This document shows, one piece after another, positions 15,679-23,660 of a stretch of DNA of 27,634 nucleotides (positions are counted from its first letter, which is position 1; each line of letters starts with the position of its first letter). Location: the NCBI GenBank assembly GCA_964517495.1, contig CAZFER010000080.1, positions 1 through 27,634 on the forward strand, in the 5' to 3' direction. The DNA comes from CAZFER01 sp964517495. Its GTDB lineage: Bacteria; Hinthialibacterota; Hinthialibacteria; Hinthialibacterales; Hinthialibacteraceae. The translations under genes were made by a program, and so were the position numbers. The notes beneath the pieces were generated by a model that was not told the DNA's origin, made no database searches, and saw only the letters and a program-made list of their open reading frames with translations.

Positions 15679-16497
15679 CTATTTGTGATCAGTCTTGCGG
15701 CAAATAAACATTACCATATGGGCTAAAAGTATTTGGGCAATAGAAAAGTTATTCCAAAACCGCATTAAACGCCATCCAACTTTAGGTAATCGAAAAAGCG
15801 GTTGAACGATGGGAATTTCATCTTTTAAACCTTTAAAAGGATCGTAATAACATATATCGGTCACCCCAAAGCCGTGCTGCTCAATAATGGATTTCATTTC
15901 CTCCCTGGTAAATGCCTGCTGGTAAAAAACATGATGATCCTCCAGAGGAGTGGATGGTTTGAAATACCCCAAGCGGGCTTTTAACCTCCGCAAAGAGTGA
16001 AAATAGGGAACAGAAATCAAGGCAACTCCATCGTTGGCCAACACCCGGTTAGCTTCAATTAAAAACGGTTCCGGGCCTTCTGGTCGATGTTCCACCACCC
16101 CCAAGGAAATATAACCGTGATAATAGCCATCAGGAACATCGAGGTTGGTTACATCACCGTGACGAATAGGGATTTCAGGTACTAATTCCTTCACCATGTC
16201 CACCGTTTCCCTTCCCCACTCGATGCCTTCACACTCATACCCCCGGTTGCACAACGCCAGGACAATGTGTCCCAACCCGCACCCTGCTTCGATCACTTTA
16301 CCCTGGTTTGGGAGAAAACGGCTGAAGATCGATTCAAAATACCCCACATCCCCTCTGAAAGCCCCTTTATAAGTATGAGGTGATAGCGTATCACGCCAAT
16401 GTTGATCCCAAAACGCCTGATCGGCTTGAGAACGATAATAAACTAGACGGCGTCCTTCAACCCGCCGTATGGTGCGGGTTGATTTATGTTTTGACAT
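15679..16497 (-). CDS. class I SAM-dependent methyltransferase
   Basis: This 272-residue methyltransferase has motif I KVIEAGCGLGHIVLAL (67-82), motif II CEGIEWGRETVDM, RHGDVTNLDVPDGYYHGYISLGVVEHRPEGP and the post-motif VALISVPYF. The acidic position of motif I is Glu70 rather than the usual Asp, a common variant. The C-terminal part (about 225-268) is rich in aromatic and hydrophobic residues (FWNNFSIAQILLAHMVMFI), possibly a membrane-associating helix. Methylation of a sugar, lipid carrier or quinone-like substrate is possible; the coupled GT4 gene favours a glycan. It has no visible strong SD. Confidence 0.85.
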   Translation of the reverse strand: MSKHKSTRTIRRVEGRRLVYYRSQADQAFWDQHWRDTLSPHTYKGAFRGDVGYFESIFSRFLPNQGKVIEAGCGLGHIVLALCNRGYECEGIEWGRETVDMVKELVPEIPIRHGDVTNLDVPDGYYHGYISLGVVEHRPEGPEPFLIEANRVLANDGVALISVPYFHSLRRLKARLGYFKPSTPLEDHHVFYQQAFTREEMKSIIEQHGFGVTDICYYDPFKGLKDEIPIVQPLFRLPKVGWRLMRFWNNFSIAQILLAHMVMFICRKTDHK

Positions 16498-16581
16498 ATT
16501 AGTTCAATATGTCCTTTCATCCAGAATCAAAAATTCATTATATTGAAGCGGTCAGGGAACAACAATGGATATAAACATACC

Positions 16582-16608
16582 AAAGGACAGACTCTTTGTC
16601 TGTCTTTT
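16582..16608. terminator. rho-independent terminator-like hairpin
   Basis: GACAGAC (16586-16592) and GTCTGTC (16598-16604) form a perfect 7-bp stem. AAAG before it and TTTT after it extend pairing to 11 bp with one G-U wobble, around a TCTTT loop. It lies just downstream (minus strand) of the DUF4914 gene and upstream of the methyltransferase gene, so it separates these two minus-strand units. Confidence 0.7.
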
Positions 16609-16640
16609 AGGTGAGCCAATATAACAACTTATATTATATG

Positions 16641-18521
16641 TTAGTGAAATGATTCATAATCCTCGATAGAACCATCCTCGAACAAACATTGGATAATCTG
16701 CATACCAATAGGATCAAGATCAGATTGATCAAGGTAAAAGGTCAATTCTTTTTTAAAGAAATCATTTAATATTTTTGCTCCATAATCGTAGGCCTGTTCA
16801 CCCACTTCGGGTTGGGTATTGACTTGTAAAAACCAGGAAGAAATCTGAGCACCCTCAAACATCATGGACGTCAGTGCATAACCAAGCAACGTACAGCGCG
16901 CGGGGATAGTCTGCCCCGGCCGGAATTTCACACCACCTCGGCGAGCCAAATAATCACGGGCAATCCATTGAGGCATAAATCCAACTTTCCACGCTCCAAT
17001 ATGCTGATTCGGTGTCAATGTGTATTTTGTGCCTGTCTTTTCCAGAATTTGTTTTAACAAAAGGTTAGCCTGATCCACGCGCCTCCCCGTTGCAAATGGC
17101 CAATATGAACCAACACCTTCACTACTCATCCCTTCTGATTCAACAATACTGGGGTTGGCATGGCCTCGGGGAGCCACCAGGCGCCATAACCATGCCAAGG
17201 CTGGTGGAATAATATGCAAAATTCCAAAAATACCGTAACTTGGTTTTTCCAATGTGCACGGAGGAGTACGTATCCCAAAACTTCGAACATCAACCTCCAC
17301 CGGTTCATTCACAATTCCCGGCATCATCCGGCGGGGAAGGATCACCCGAGGATTGGGACATGGTTGACCCGGTGCATCCTCGGTATGCTCCCATATCAAA
17401 CAAGTGGCATCAGGGACACCATGCATATTCAAGAATATCAATGGTTCGGGTGGATGTGTACAAAGGCCTTCGTACAAGGGATCCACCCCATAATGCTCTA
17501 TATGATTTACTCGTAAAAACCAACCTTCTTCCGCATCGGTTACAACCAGTTTTTTACTATTGTTTTGATGTTCGGGATGACAATGAGCCATATCATCCGT
17601 GACTGGATACAGATCACATGTCCGGTCCAACCCAATAAATCGTTTTTTACCATTCACCAGGTTTTCACCCAGTTTCAGCAAACCATCAGGCTCATAATGA
17701 GGATACTCCAGCATTTCACTCTTTCCACTGCCACTCGCTCCCTCATGCATAATCGTAATGATATTGTCATAAGGGGTCATGACTTGGACAGTGGAACCAT
17801 GAGCGGTGATCCATCCCTCTGCTTCTCCAATAGAAAGCAATACGCCATACACTCCCTTTTTAGCACTGGGTCCAGGATACAAATTCAGGGAAAACACTTC
17901 ATGCATCTCTTCATTTCGATTGTGAACCACTACTTGTTTGCCCTTGCAATGAGTATGACGGAAAGGGGGAGCGACATAAATAATGGATCGCGGCGAGAAT
18001 GGTTTGGTTTCATCCAGATCAGAAATGATGCCTTGAAGATCGGCGAGAGAAGCGGCAAAAAAAGCCGTGTTTTGGGGAGCGATTAATAACGCTTCATAGC
18101 CAATATCTGAAAAACCCGCGATAAAAGGCATAACAATCAAATCTTGCTTTTTAAGCCACGATACGATCTCTTGTCTAAGAACATCAAACGGTTGTCCATA
18201 ATAATCACGAAAATGCGGTTTATCAGAAGGATCATCATCCGCAATGTACATACACTCCGGATCACGTCTTCGCATATATGGCTCCGTGTAATTAATCGCA
18301 ATACCGTTGCGGCAACGAACCACTTTCGCCTCTACCACTAATCCCTTTCCGGGAACGTCATAAGAGACTTCATAATTCTTATTCTCTTCTCCACCTACTG
18401 CCAGATCAATTAGATCTTTCCTACTTTTTGGTCTAAATATTGATGGTGCTAATGACAACAACTCAGCTAATTCTTCTGGAACAGAAATCTGTTCTAAAAG
18501 AGGATCAAGTTCTACCTGCAC
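16641..18521 (-). CDS. DUF4914 family protein with PEPCK-like P-loop
   Basis: This protein of about 626 residues matches the DUF4914 family as I remember it; these proteins resemble ATP-dependent PEP carboxykinase in fold, but no activity is known. The P-loop is GASGSGKSEM (residues 261-270, Lys267), close to the PEPCK/HprK form. Further conserved-looking blocks are MYIADDDPSD (about 90-100), FIGLDRTCDLYPVTDDM, FLNMHGVPDATCLIWEHTEDAPG and LPRRMMPGIVNEPVEVDVRSFGIRTPP, rich in acidic and His/Arg residues that could bind metal and phosphate. No signal peptide is seen; one hydrophobic patch (about 430-450, IFGILHIIPPALAWLW) exists. The GTG at 18521 is preferred because AAAGGA lies 7 nt before it; the GTG at 18527 leaves no room. 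The substrate is unknown. Confidence 0.65.
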   Translation of the reverse strand: MQVELDPLLEQISVPEELAELLSLAPSIFRPKSRKDLIDLAVGGEENKNYEVSYDVPGKGLVVEAKVVRCRNGIAINYTEPYMRRRDPECMYIADDDPSDKPHFRDYYGQPFDVLRQEIVSWLKKQDLIVMPFIAGFSDIGYEALLIAPQNTAFFAASLADLQGIISDLDETKPFSPRSIIYVAPPFRHTHCKGKQVVVHNRNEEMHEVFSLNLYPGPSAKKGVYGVLLSIGEAEGWITAHGSTVQVMTPYDNIITIMHEGASGSGKSEMLEYPHYEPDGLLKLGENLVNGKKRFIGLDRTCDLYPVTDDMAHCHPEHQNNSKKLVVTDAEEGWFLRVNHIEHYGVDPLYEGLCTHPPEPLIFLNMHGVPDATCLIWEHTEDAPGQPCPNPRVILPRRMMPGIVNEPVEVDVRSFGIRTPPCTLEKPSYGIFGILHIIPPALAWLWRLVAPRGHANPSIVESEGMSSEGVGSYWPFATGRRVDQANLLLKQILEKTGTKYTLTPNQHIGAWKVGFMPQWIARDYLARRGGVKFRPGQTIPARCTLLGYALTSMMFEGAQISSWFLQVNTQPEVGEQAYDYGAKILNDFFKKELTFYLDQSDLDPIGMQIIQCLFEDGSIEDYESFH

Positions 18522-18593
18522 TTTCACATCCTTTCTCTATTTTTATTCAGAAAATATATTATTCTAATATGATCATTCACCTTAAAAAATTCT

Positions 18594-18608
18594 ATTCTTT
18601 AAAAGAAT
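18594..18608. promoter_or_regulatory. 15-bp inverted repeat, candidate operator
   Basis: ATTCTTT (18594-18600) and AAAGAAT (18602-18608) are perfect inverted arms around one base. The site lies in the divergent region between the DUF4914 gene and nhaA. It is very AT-rich, so chance is a real alternative. Confidence 0.3.
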
Positions 18609-18693
18609 GAAAACAAGTCGATCCAATTCACACTTTATAAAAAATCCAATGAATTTGACCGAAAATGAAAACATTTTTAAGCACTCAAATTAT

Positions 18694-18722
18694 TTGTACT
18701 TATATATCAGCCTCTATATATT
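18694..18722 (+). promoter_or_regulatory. candidate nhaA promoter
   Basis: TTGTAC (18694-18699), a 17-bp spacer and TATATT (18717-18722; 5 of 6 matches to TATAAT) lie 60 bp before the ATG at 18782. The -35 match is weak. Confidence 0.4.
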
Positions 18723-18781
18723 AATTCAAAACAGGATATGAAACGTGCCATAAAAAATTAAAAGTGGAAGGTATTATCAAA

Positions 18782-20104
18782 ATGGGATCTATTCAATCGA
18801 ATAAAAATAGTGCCAAAAACAATCAAACTCCCTTTCAAGAGTTTGTACGCAGTGAAAGTTTTAGCGGTTTATTGTTGATTATTGCTGCATTGGTAGCCTT
18901 TATCCTTGCCAATTCACCACTTTCACATTTTTATTTTGATTATAAGAACGTTAGCACGGGTATTACTATCGGGGATTGGTCTCTTAAAAAACCTCTCTAT
19001 TACTGGATCAATGATGGCCTTATGGCGATCTTTTTCCTGCTTGTGGGGCTTGAAATCAAACGGGAATTACTGATTGGTGAATTATCGCGTCCCAAAGATG
19101 CTGCCCTGTCAGTTTTTGCGGCTTTAGGTGGAATGGCCATACCCGCATTATTTTATGCTTTTTTTAATTACAATGATACCGAACGTCTGGCTGGTTGGGG
19201 AATTCCCATGGCCACCGATATAGCCTTCGCTCTTGGGATATTATCCCTGTTAGGAAAAAGCGTCCCTTTATCATTGAAGGTTTTTCTTACCGCCCTGGCT
19301 ATTGTGGATGATCTTGGAGCAGTGCTTATTATTGCCCTGTTTTATACTGAACACATCTATATCGTTTATTTATCATTATCCCTGTTAGGAATTTTCTTGG
19401 CATGGGGATATGGAAAGGCTGGAGGCTATAACTTACTCATATTTCTAGTTATAGGGTTGATAAGTTGGTTTTTCATGTTAAAGTCAGGTGTTCATGCAAC
19501 CATTGCGGGAGTACTATTGGCATTTGCCATACCCATGAGAAGAGGTTCATTTGCCGATTCAATTCAACATGATGCGGAAAATTTGGATAATCAACAGGCT
19601 TTCGAAAAAACAGAAATCAACCTGGAACATATGGAAGACGTAATCTCTGCCCATCAAAGCCCTCTCCATCGGTTGGAACATGCCTTGGTTCCTTGGGTGT
19701 CATTCTTCATTATGCCAGTTTTTGCCCTGGCCAACGCAGGAGTAAAACTTGGTGGTAACACAGAATTAATCAGTACCGTTTCAGCGGGATGTTTTTTTGG
19801 TTTAATATTCGGTAAATCAATTGGTGTCTTCTCTTTTTGTTGGATAGCATCAAAATTGGGATTGTCGAAATTGCCCGAGGGTGTTAAATGGATACAAATC
19901 TTTTGGATAGGTGTCCTGGCCGGTATTGGATTTACCATGTCATTCTTCATAGCTGGCTTGGCTTTTGATGATCCAGCATTGCTTGATCAGGCAAAAATTG
20001 GTATCCTTTCCGCTTCCTTTATAGCAGCCATCATTGGCTTTATTGGATTGAAAACCAGCCTTCAAAATAACGATGACAAACAAATATTAAAGGAAAAACT
20101 TTGA
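18782..20104 (+). CDS. nhaA: Na+/H+ antiporter NhaA
   Basis: This inner-membrane protein exchanges Na+ (or Li+) for H+, 1 Na+ out per 2 H+ in the E. coli enzyme. ATG 18782 is chosen because GGAAGG lies 10 nt upstream; the GTG at 18764 overlaps that SD. The 440 residues exceed the usual 390-430 because of an insert (about 250-295) rich in charged and His residues. About 11-12 hydrophobic segments are seen. The essential aspartates are Asp176/Asp177 in ALAIVDDLGAVLII. ATDIAFALGILSLLG carries the conserved TD pair of helix IV, and NDGLMAIFFLLVGLEIKREL is the helix II/III signature. The Kef-type antiporter gene begins 3 bp after the stop, so the two are expressed together. Confidence 0.95.
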   Translation: MGSIQSNKNSAKNNQTPFQEFVRSESFSGLLLIIAALVAFILANSPLSHFYFDYKNVSTGITIGDWSLKKPLYYWINDGLMAIFFLLVGLEIKRELLIGELSRPKDAALSVFAALGGMAIPALFYAFFNYNDTERLAGWGIPMATDIAFALGILSLLGKSVPLSLKVFLTALAIVDDLGAVLIIALFYTEHIYIVYLSLSLLGIFLAWGYGKAGGYNLLIFLVIGLISWFFMLKSGVHATIAGVLLAFAIPMRRGSFADSIQHDAENLDNQQAFEKTEINLEHMEDVISAHQSPLHRLEHALVPWVSFFIMPVFALANAGVKLGGNTELISTVSAGCFFGLIFGKSIGVFSFCWIASKLGLSKLPEGVKWIQIFWIGVLAGIGFTMSFFIAGLAFDDPALLDQAKIGILSASFIAAIIGFIGLKTSLQNNDDKQILKEKL

Positions 20105-20107
20105 TCC

Positions 20108-21811
20108 ATGGGCGAATTTGATTTTCTACGTGATTTAGTTATCATATTTGCAGTTGCAGTAAGTGTCGTCACTTTATTACACCGGCTTAAAGTACCTCCA
20201 ATTGCTGGATTTATCATCTCTGGAATCTTGATTGGTCCTCAAGGTTTCGGATTTATTGATGATATTCATCAAGTCGAGTTATTAGCCGAAGTTGGTGTGG
20301 TTTTATTACTTTTCAGTATTGGATCTGAATTCTCACTGCAACGTTTAAAACGCTTATGGCGGCCTATCCTCGTTGGTGGATCGCTACAGGTTGTTACAAC
20401 GATCCTCGGGGTGGTGATAATTTGTTCTCTATTCAATATGGCCCTACGGCCCTCAATTTTATTCGGCTTCATCATAGCTCTTTCAAGTACCGCCATAGTT
20501 TTGCGAGGCCTGGAAGAGAGAGGTGAGTTAGACGCACCTCATGGACGCTTAACCATTGGTATCCTTCTTTTTCAGGATTTGAGCGTTGTGCCCATGATGT
20601 TTATCCTGCCAATGCTGACGGGTTCGGATATTTCCATCTGGTACTTTATCGGCGCCTTAATGAGAGCTTTGTTAATCTTAAGCGCTGTATTGGTTGCTGC
20701 TCGATTGGTTGTCCCGCGAACTTTGCATATTATTGCGAGAACCCGTCAACGCAACCTGTTTGTATTGACGGTTCTGCTCATTTGTATCGGCACGGCCTGG
20801 GCCGCATCCATTTCAGGTGTTTCCCTTTCACTCGGCGCATTTTTGGCTGGCTTGGTCGTTGCAGGAAGTGAATATCGCCATCAAGCTCTTTCCGAACTGA
20901 TCCCCTTCCGTGAAGGATTCACCAGTATCTTTTTCGTTTCAGTGGGTATGTTGCTCGATCCCGCTTCTTTAGGGATGAATTTACCGGTCATTCTCTTAAT
21001 TTTATGCGGATTGATCCTGGGAAAATTTATCATTATTTTTTTGACCGGTGTGTTTATGAAACTCCCATTACGTGTCGCCATCCTTGCTGGAACAGCACTT
21101 GCTCAAGTGGGTGAATTCTCTTTTGTCCTTCTTCGCGCTGTACAAGACACGGAATTTGTTGGTGAAACATTAATGGGAAACCTGCTCGCTGCCATTATCT
21201 TATCAATGATCATAACTCCCTTCATCCTTGCGTTGGGGCCCAAATTAGCCGCTGGTGTTGGGAAACTGCGAGGATTAACCCAAATATTAGAGATTAAAAC
21301 AGCAGAAGATGCCCATGATGGACCGAAAAAGTGGAAGGATCACGTCATTATCGGCGGATACGGCTTGGCAGGCCGGGAACTAAGTAAACTTTTAAAAACA
21401 TGCGACATCCCCTATGTCATTGCAGACTTGAATATGGATAACATACGAACTGCCGGCCAACAGAATGAACCAGCCTATTTTGGTGACATTACGAGCGTGG
21501 AAGTTCTTCATCACTTGGGCATCAAGCAAGCCAAGGAACTCGTGCTGGTCATCAACGATCCAAGCGCTAATGCCCGGGCAGTCGAAGCCGCCCGGCGAAT
21601 CGCACCAAATGTTCACATCATTGTCCGAACCCGCTACCAACTGGATGTGGAAGAATTATTTGAAGCAGGCGCCAATGAAGTCATCCCCGAAGAAGTTGAA
21701 TCCACCCTTGAAATCACCTCAAGGATATGTAAACGCCATCCCATTGATGAACAGTTTGTCATGAACGAACTTAATACCATCCGGGAGCAATTTCATCATC
21801 AACCATCATGA
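20108..21811 (+). CDS. CPA2 (Kef-type) cation:proton antiporter with RCK domain
   Basis: This 567-residue protein has about 12-13 membrane segments (residues 5-385) with CPA2 motifs GILIGPQGFGFI, ALSSTAIVLRGL, LLFQDLSVVPMM and SLSLGAFLAGLVVAGSEYRH. The C-terminal cytoplasmic RCK/TrkA-N domain starts near residue 410 (DHVIIGGYGLAGREL, Gly416) and continues to the dinucleotide-binding acidic end IADLN and ITSVEVLHHLGIKQAKELVL. It likely exchanges K+ (or Na+) for H+ and is gated by nucleotide binding. It resembles E. coli KefB/KefC, but the glutathione-specific residues cannot be confirmed and no KefF/KefG accessory gene is nearby. The separate TrkA-C domain is missing or very short. Co-transcription with nhaA suggests a shared role in pH or salt stress. 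Confidence 0.9.
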   Translation: MGEFDFLRDLVIIFAVAVSVVTLLHRLKVPPIAGFIISGILIGPQGFGFIDDIHQVELLAEVGVVLLLFSIGSEFSLQRLKRLWRPILVGGSLQVVTTILGVVIICSLFNMALRPSILFGFIIALSSTAIVLRGLEERGELDAPHGRLTIGILLFQDLSVVPMMFILPMLTGSDISIWYFIGALMRALLILSAVLVAARLVVPRTLHIIARTRQRNLFVLTVLLICIGTAWAASISGVSLSLGAFLAGLVVAGSEYRHQALSELIPFREGFTSIFFVSVGMLLDPASLGMNLPVILLILCGLILGKFIIIFLTGVFMKLPLRVAILAGTALAQVGEFSFVLLRAVQDTEFVGETLMGNLLAAIILSMIITPFILALGPKLAAGVGKLRGLTQILEIKTAEDAHDGPKKWKDHVIIGGYGLAGRELSKLLKTCDIPYVIADLNMDNIRTAGQQNEPAYFGDITSVEVLHHLGIKQAKELVLVINDPSANARAVEAARRIAPNVHIIVRTRYQLDVEELFEAGANEVIPEEVESTLEITSRICKRHPIDEQFVMNELNTIREQFHHQPS

Positions 21812-21816
21812 TGGAT

Positions 21817-21846
21817 TTGATCAAATACCCTTTTAATGACTATACT
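21817..21846 (+). promoter_or_regulatory. candidate promoter for the 104-residue protein gene
   Basis: TTGATC (21817-21822), an 18-bp spacer and TATACT (21841-21846; 5 of 6) lie 38 bp upstream of the ATG at 21885. TTGATC is part of the palindrome TTTGATCAAA (21816-21825), which may also bind a regulator. Confidence 0.4.
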
Positions 21847-21884
21847 TCATAAACACATTACAATTAATAATCAGATGATTCCAA

Positions 21885-22199
21885 ATGAATGAGCATACAA
21901 ATCCAAAACTTTCTCATCCTTTTTCAAACAATCCATTGTTAACTCATTTGTTTCAGGCCATCTCAACATTGGGTGAGTACCAAAAGCGGCACGAATCTGA
22001 CATAGAGCAACTTTATCCAATTTTCAACTCGTTGTTTGAAGCATACAAACTGGCTGGAGGAGATATGGATAAACTCAATTCAAATCTCAAGGATATTGAT
22101 GGAATAGAATGTCCTGGCGATATTCATGATGCTGATTTTTTAGTCTTTGAGGAAACAGAAAAGGAAGACGAAGACATTCCTCCTACTATGGATTGCTAG
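21885..22199 (+). CDS. small acidic hypothetical protein
   Basis: I do not recognise this 104-residue protein. It has a hydrophobic helical core (LLTHLFQAISTLGEYQ, about 18-33; QLYPIFNSLFEAYKLAGGDM, about 42-61). The C-terminal third is strongly acidic (DIDGIECPGDIHDADFLVFEETEKEDEDIP, split here by two Cys residues at about 76 and 104). No signal peptide or membrane segment is seen. There is no SD, but a promoter-like element sits upstream. It lies between the antiporter pair and the MoxR gene and could be a conserved small partner of either, or an unrelated gene. Its length, clean start and acidic composition favour a real gene over chance. Confidence 0.55.
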   Translation: MNEHTNPKLSHPFSNNPLLTHLFQAISTLGEYQKRHESDIEQLYPIFNSLFEAYKLAGGDMDKLNSNLKDIDGIECPGDIHDADFLVFEETEKEDEDIPPTMDC

Positions 22200-22214
22200 A
22201 TGAACCAATATAAC

Positions 22215-22259
22215 ATCTCACGAGCACCGCCTTGACCGTGAACCTGTGAGATATAGTAT
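22215..22259 (+). promoter_or_regulatory. candidate MoxR promoter overlapped by a 7-bp inverted repeat
   Basis: TTGACC (22232-22237), a 16-bp spacer and TAGTAT (22254-22259) form a plausible promoter. ATCTCAC (22215-22221) and GTGAGAT (22246-22252) are perfect inverted arms, one upstream of the -35 and one inside the spacer, so a bound dimer would cover RNA polymerase contacts. Alternatively the arms make a stem in RNA. Confidence 0.4.
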
Positions 22260-22337
22260 TCAAGTGTGATTTTTCAGCATTAAAAAAATGCTTTATAAAA
22301 TAATAATAATCAATCTGAAAGGATTTTTATTTAAATT

Positions 22338-23360
22338 ATGGTTGGTGAACCGAATCAAACCCCTCAAAATCATGATGTTGAAACAGTCCAATGGGTTCAT
22401 GATATACGCAAAAAATTACTGGACGAAATCGCCAAAGAAATTATCGGACAGGAATCTGTTATTGAAGAATTATTGATTTCCTTATTTGCGGGCGGTCACG
22501 CTTTAATTGTTGGCGTGCCAGGATTGGCAAAAACCACCTTGATCCGAACGTTCGCCAAGATTTTGGATTTAAAATTCCGCCGCATCCAATTCACTCCTGA
22601 TTTAATGCCATCCGACATTACCGGAACCGAAGTGATGCAGGAAAACCGCTCAACCGGTGAACGCGAATTCCGTTTTATCCAAGGACCTCTCTTTGCCAAT
22701 ATCATCCTCGCTGACGAGATCAACCGAACCCCCCCTAAAACACAGGCTGCACTGCTGGAAGCCATGCAAGAGCATCGAGTCACCGCCGGTGGTTTGGACT
22801 ACCCCATTGATCCACCCTTTTTTGTGTTGGCCACCCAAAATCCCATTGAACAAGAAGGAACCTACCCCCTTCCTGAAGCCCAACTCGACCGCTTTATGTT
22901 CCAAATCAATATCAATTATCCAACGGAAGAACACGAAATATCGATCGTTAAAAACACCACTTCCGCTTATGAAGGCCAACCCCAAAAAGTCATTTCCCAA
23001 GAAGATATTTTGAAAATACAAACGCTTATTCGGCGTGTTCCTATCGCTGACAATGTGGTTCAATTCGCTGTACGCCTGGTGAAGTTAACCCGGCCAGCAC
23101 CGGTAAGCGAATCCTCACAAAACGAATTAGTAGACCAATATGTATCATGGGGTGCAGGCCCTCGGGCATCCCAGTACCTTGTACTCGCCGGGAAAGTGAA
23201 GGCAATTTTGGATGGCCGCTATAGTGTTTCCGAAGAAGATATTCGGATGGTGGCTGAACCTGTCTTACGCCATCGAATCCTCACCAATTACCGGGCTGAG
23301 GCAGATCGAATTGACGTCCACAAGATCATTCAATCCGTTGTGCAACAAGTATCATCATAA
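22338..23360 (+). CDS. MoxR-family AAA+ ATPase
   Basis: This 340-residue protein is an AAA+ ATPase of the MoxR/RavA class, chaperone-like factors that help assemble or activate membrane and redox complexes. Its Walker A is the MoxR-type GVPGLAKTTL (residues 59-68, Lys65), and Walker B is NIILADEINRTPPKTQAALLEAMQE with Asp126/Glu127. The sensor block FVLATQNPIEQEGTYPLPEAQLDRFMF is exact for the family. The C-terminal lid (about 220-335) ends with DIRMVAEPVLRHRI. MoxR genes normally come just before a DUF58 gene and then VWA or transglutaminase genes; none is here, since a 566-bp gap follows. This orphan state is unusual. The nearest candidate SD (AAAGGA) lies about 15 nt before the ATG. Confidence 0.92.
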   Translation: MVGEPNQTPQNHDVETVQWVHDIRKKLLDEIAKEIIGQESVIEELLISLFAGGHALIVGVPGLAKTTLIRTFAKILDLKFRRIQFTPDLMPSDITGTEVMQENRSTGEREFRFIQGPLFANIILADEINRTPPKTQAALLEAMQEHRVTAGGLDYPIDPPFFVLATQNPIEQEGTYPLPEAQLDRFMFQININYPTEEHEISIVKNTTSAYEGQPQKVISQEDILKIQTLIRRVPIADNVVQFAVRLVKLTRPAPVSESSQNELVDQYVSWGAGPRASQYLVLAGKVKAILDGRYSVSEEDIRMVAEPVLRHRILTNYRAEADRIDVHKIIQSVVQQVSS

Positions 23361-23384
23361 ATAATAGGACAGAAACGTCTATGC

Positions 23385-23406
23385 ATTATACATATGTACG
23401 TATAAT
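23385..23406. promoter_or_regulatory. 22-bp inverted repeat downstream of MoxR
   Basis: ATTATAC (23385-23391) and GTATAAT (23400-23406) are perfect inverted arms, with an inner palindrome TACATATGTA overlapping. It starts 25 bp after the MoxR stop and lacks a T-run, so it looks more like a protein-binding site than a terminator. Confidence 0.35.
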
Positions 23407-23566
23407 CTCATTAAATTTCAAATGAGTGCTACATATTAAATCATATTAATTGAATTAAGAGGGCTTGGAAGATTATTCTTCATTTCTACCCATATTCACT
23501 ATCTATTTTATACTTTTTTTCATCCTCCCTTATAATATGCTGAAATAAAATCTAAAAAAATGGATG

Positions 23567-23578
23567 TGATTTATATCA
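23567..23578. promoter_or_regulatory. possible FNR/CRP-family binding site
   Basis: TGAT TTAT ATCA is a perfect TGAT-N4-ATCA inverted repeat; the flanking bases A/T at 23564-23565 and 23580-23581 continue the symmetry, with one G-T break. It lies about 128 bp upstream of the predicted start site of the kinase operon, far for direct activation. FNR sites are TTGAT-N4-ATCAA, so one conserved outer pair differs here. Confidence 0.3.
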
Positions 23579-23660
23579 TATAAAGCAAGTTTTATGAGTA
23601 TGTTACGATTTTTACCCTTAAATATCTTGAATTTAGACCCAGAATAATCGCTACTTATTA

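Noticed and set aside
17565..18086. Plus-strand frame of 173 codons over the DUF4914 gene
   Set aside because: It is antisense to the P-loop protein, and its composition is unlike a real protein.
21803..21825. Adjacent palindromes CCATCATGATGG and TTTGATCAAA at the end of the Kef-type gene
   Set aside because: The first partly overlaps the coding end and both are short. They could be chance, although the second overlaps a promoter-like element, recorded above.
22276..22292. AGCATT/AATGCT stem as a terminator before MoxR
   Set aside because: It has only 6 bp with a poly-A loop and no proper T-run, so it is too weak to call.
22650..23063. Minus-strand frame of 137 codons over MoxR
   Set aside because: It runs opposite the conserved MoxR Walker and sensor motifs and has no signal of its own.
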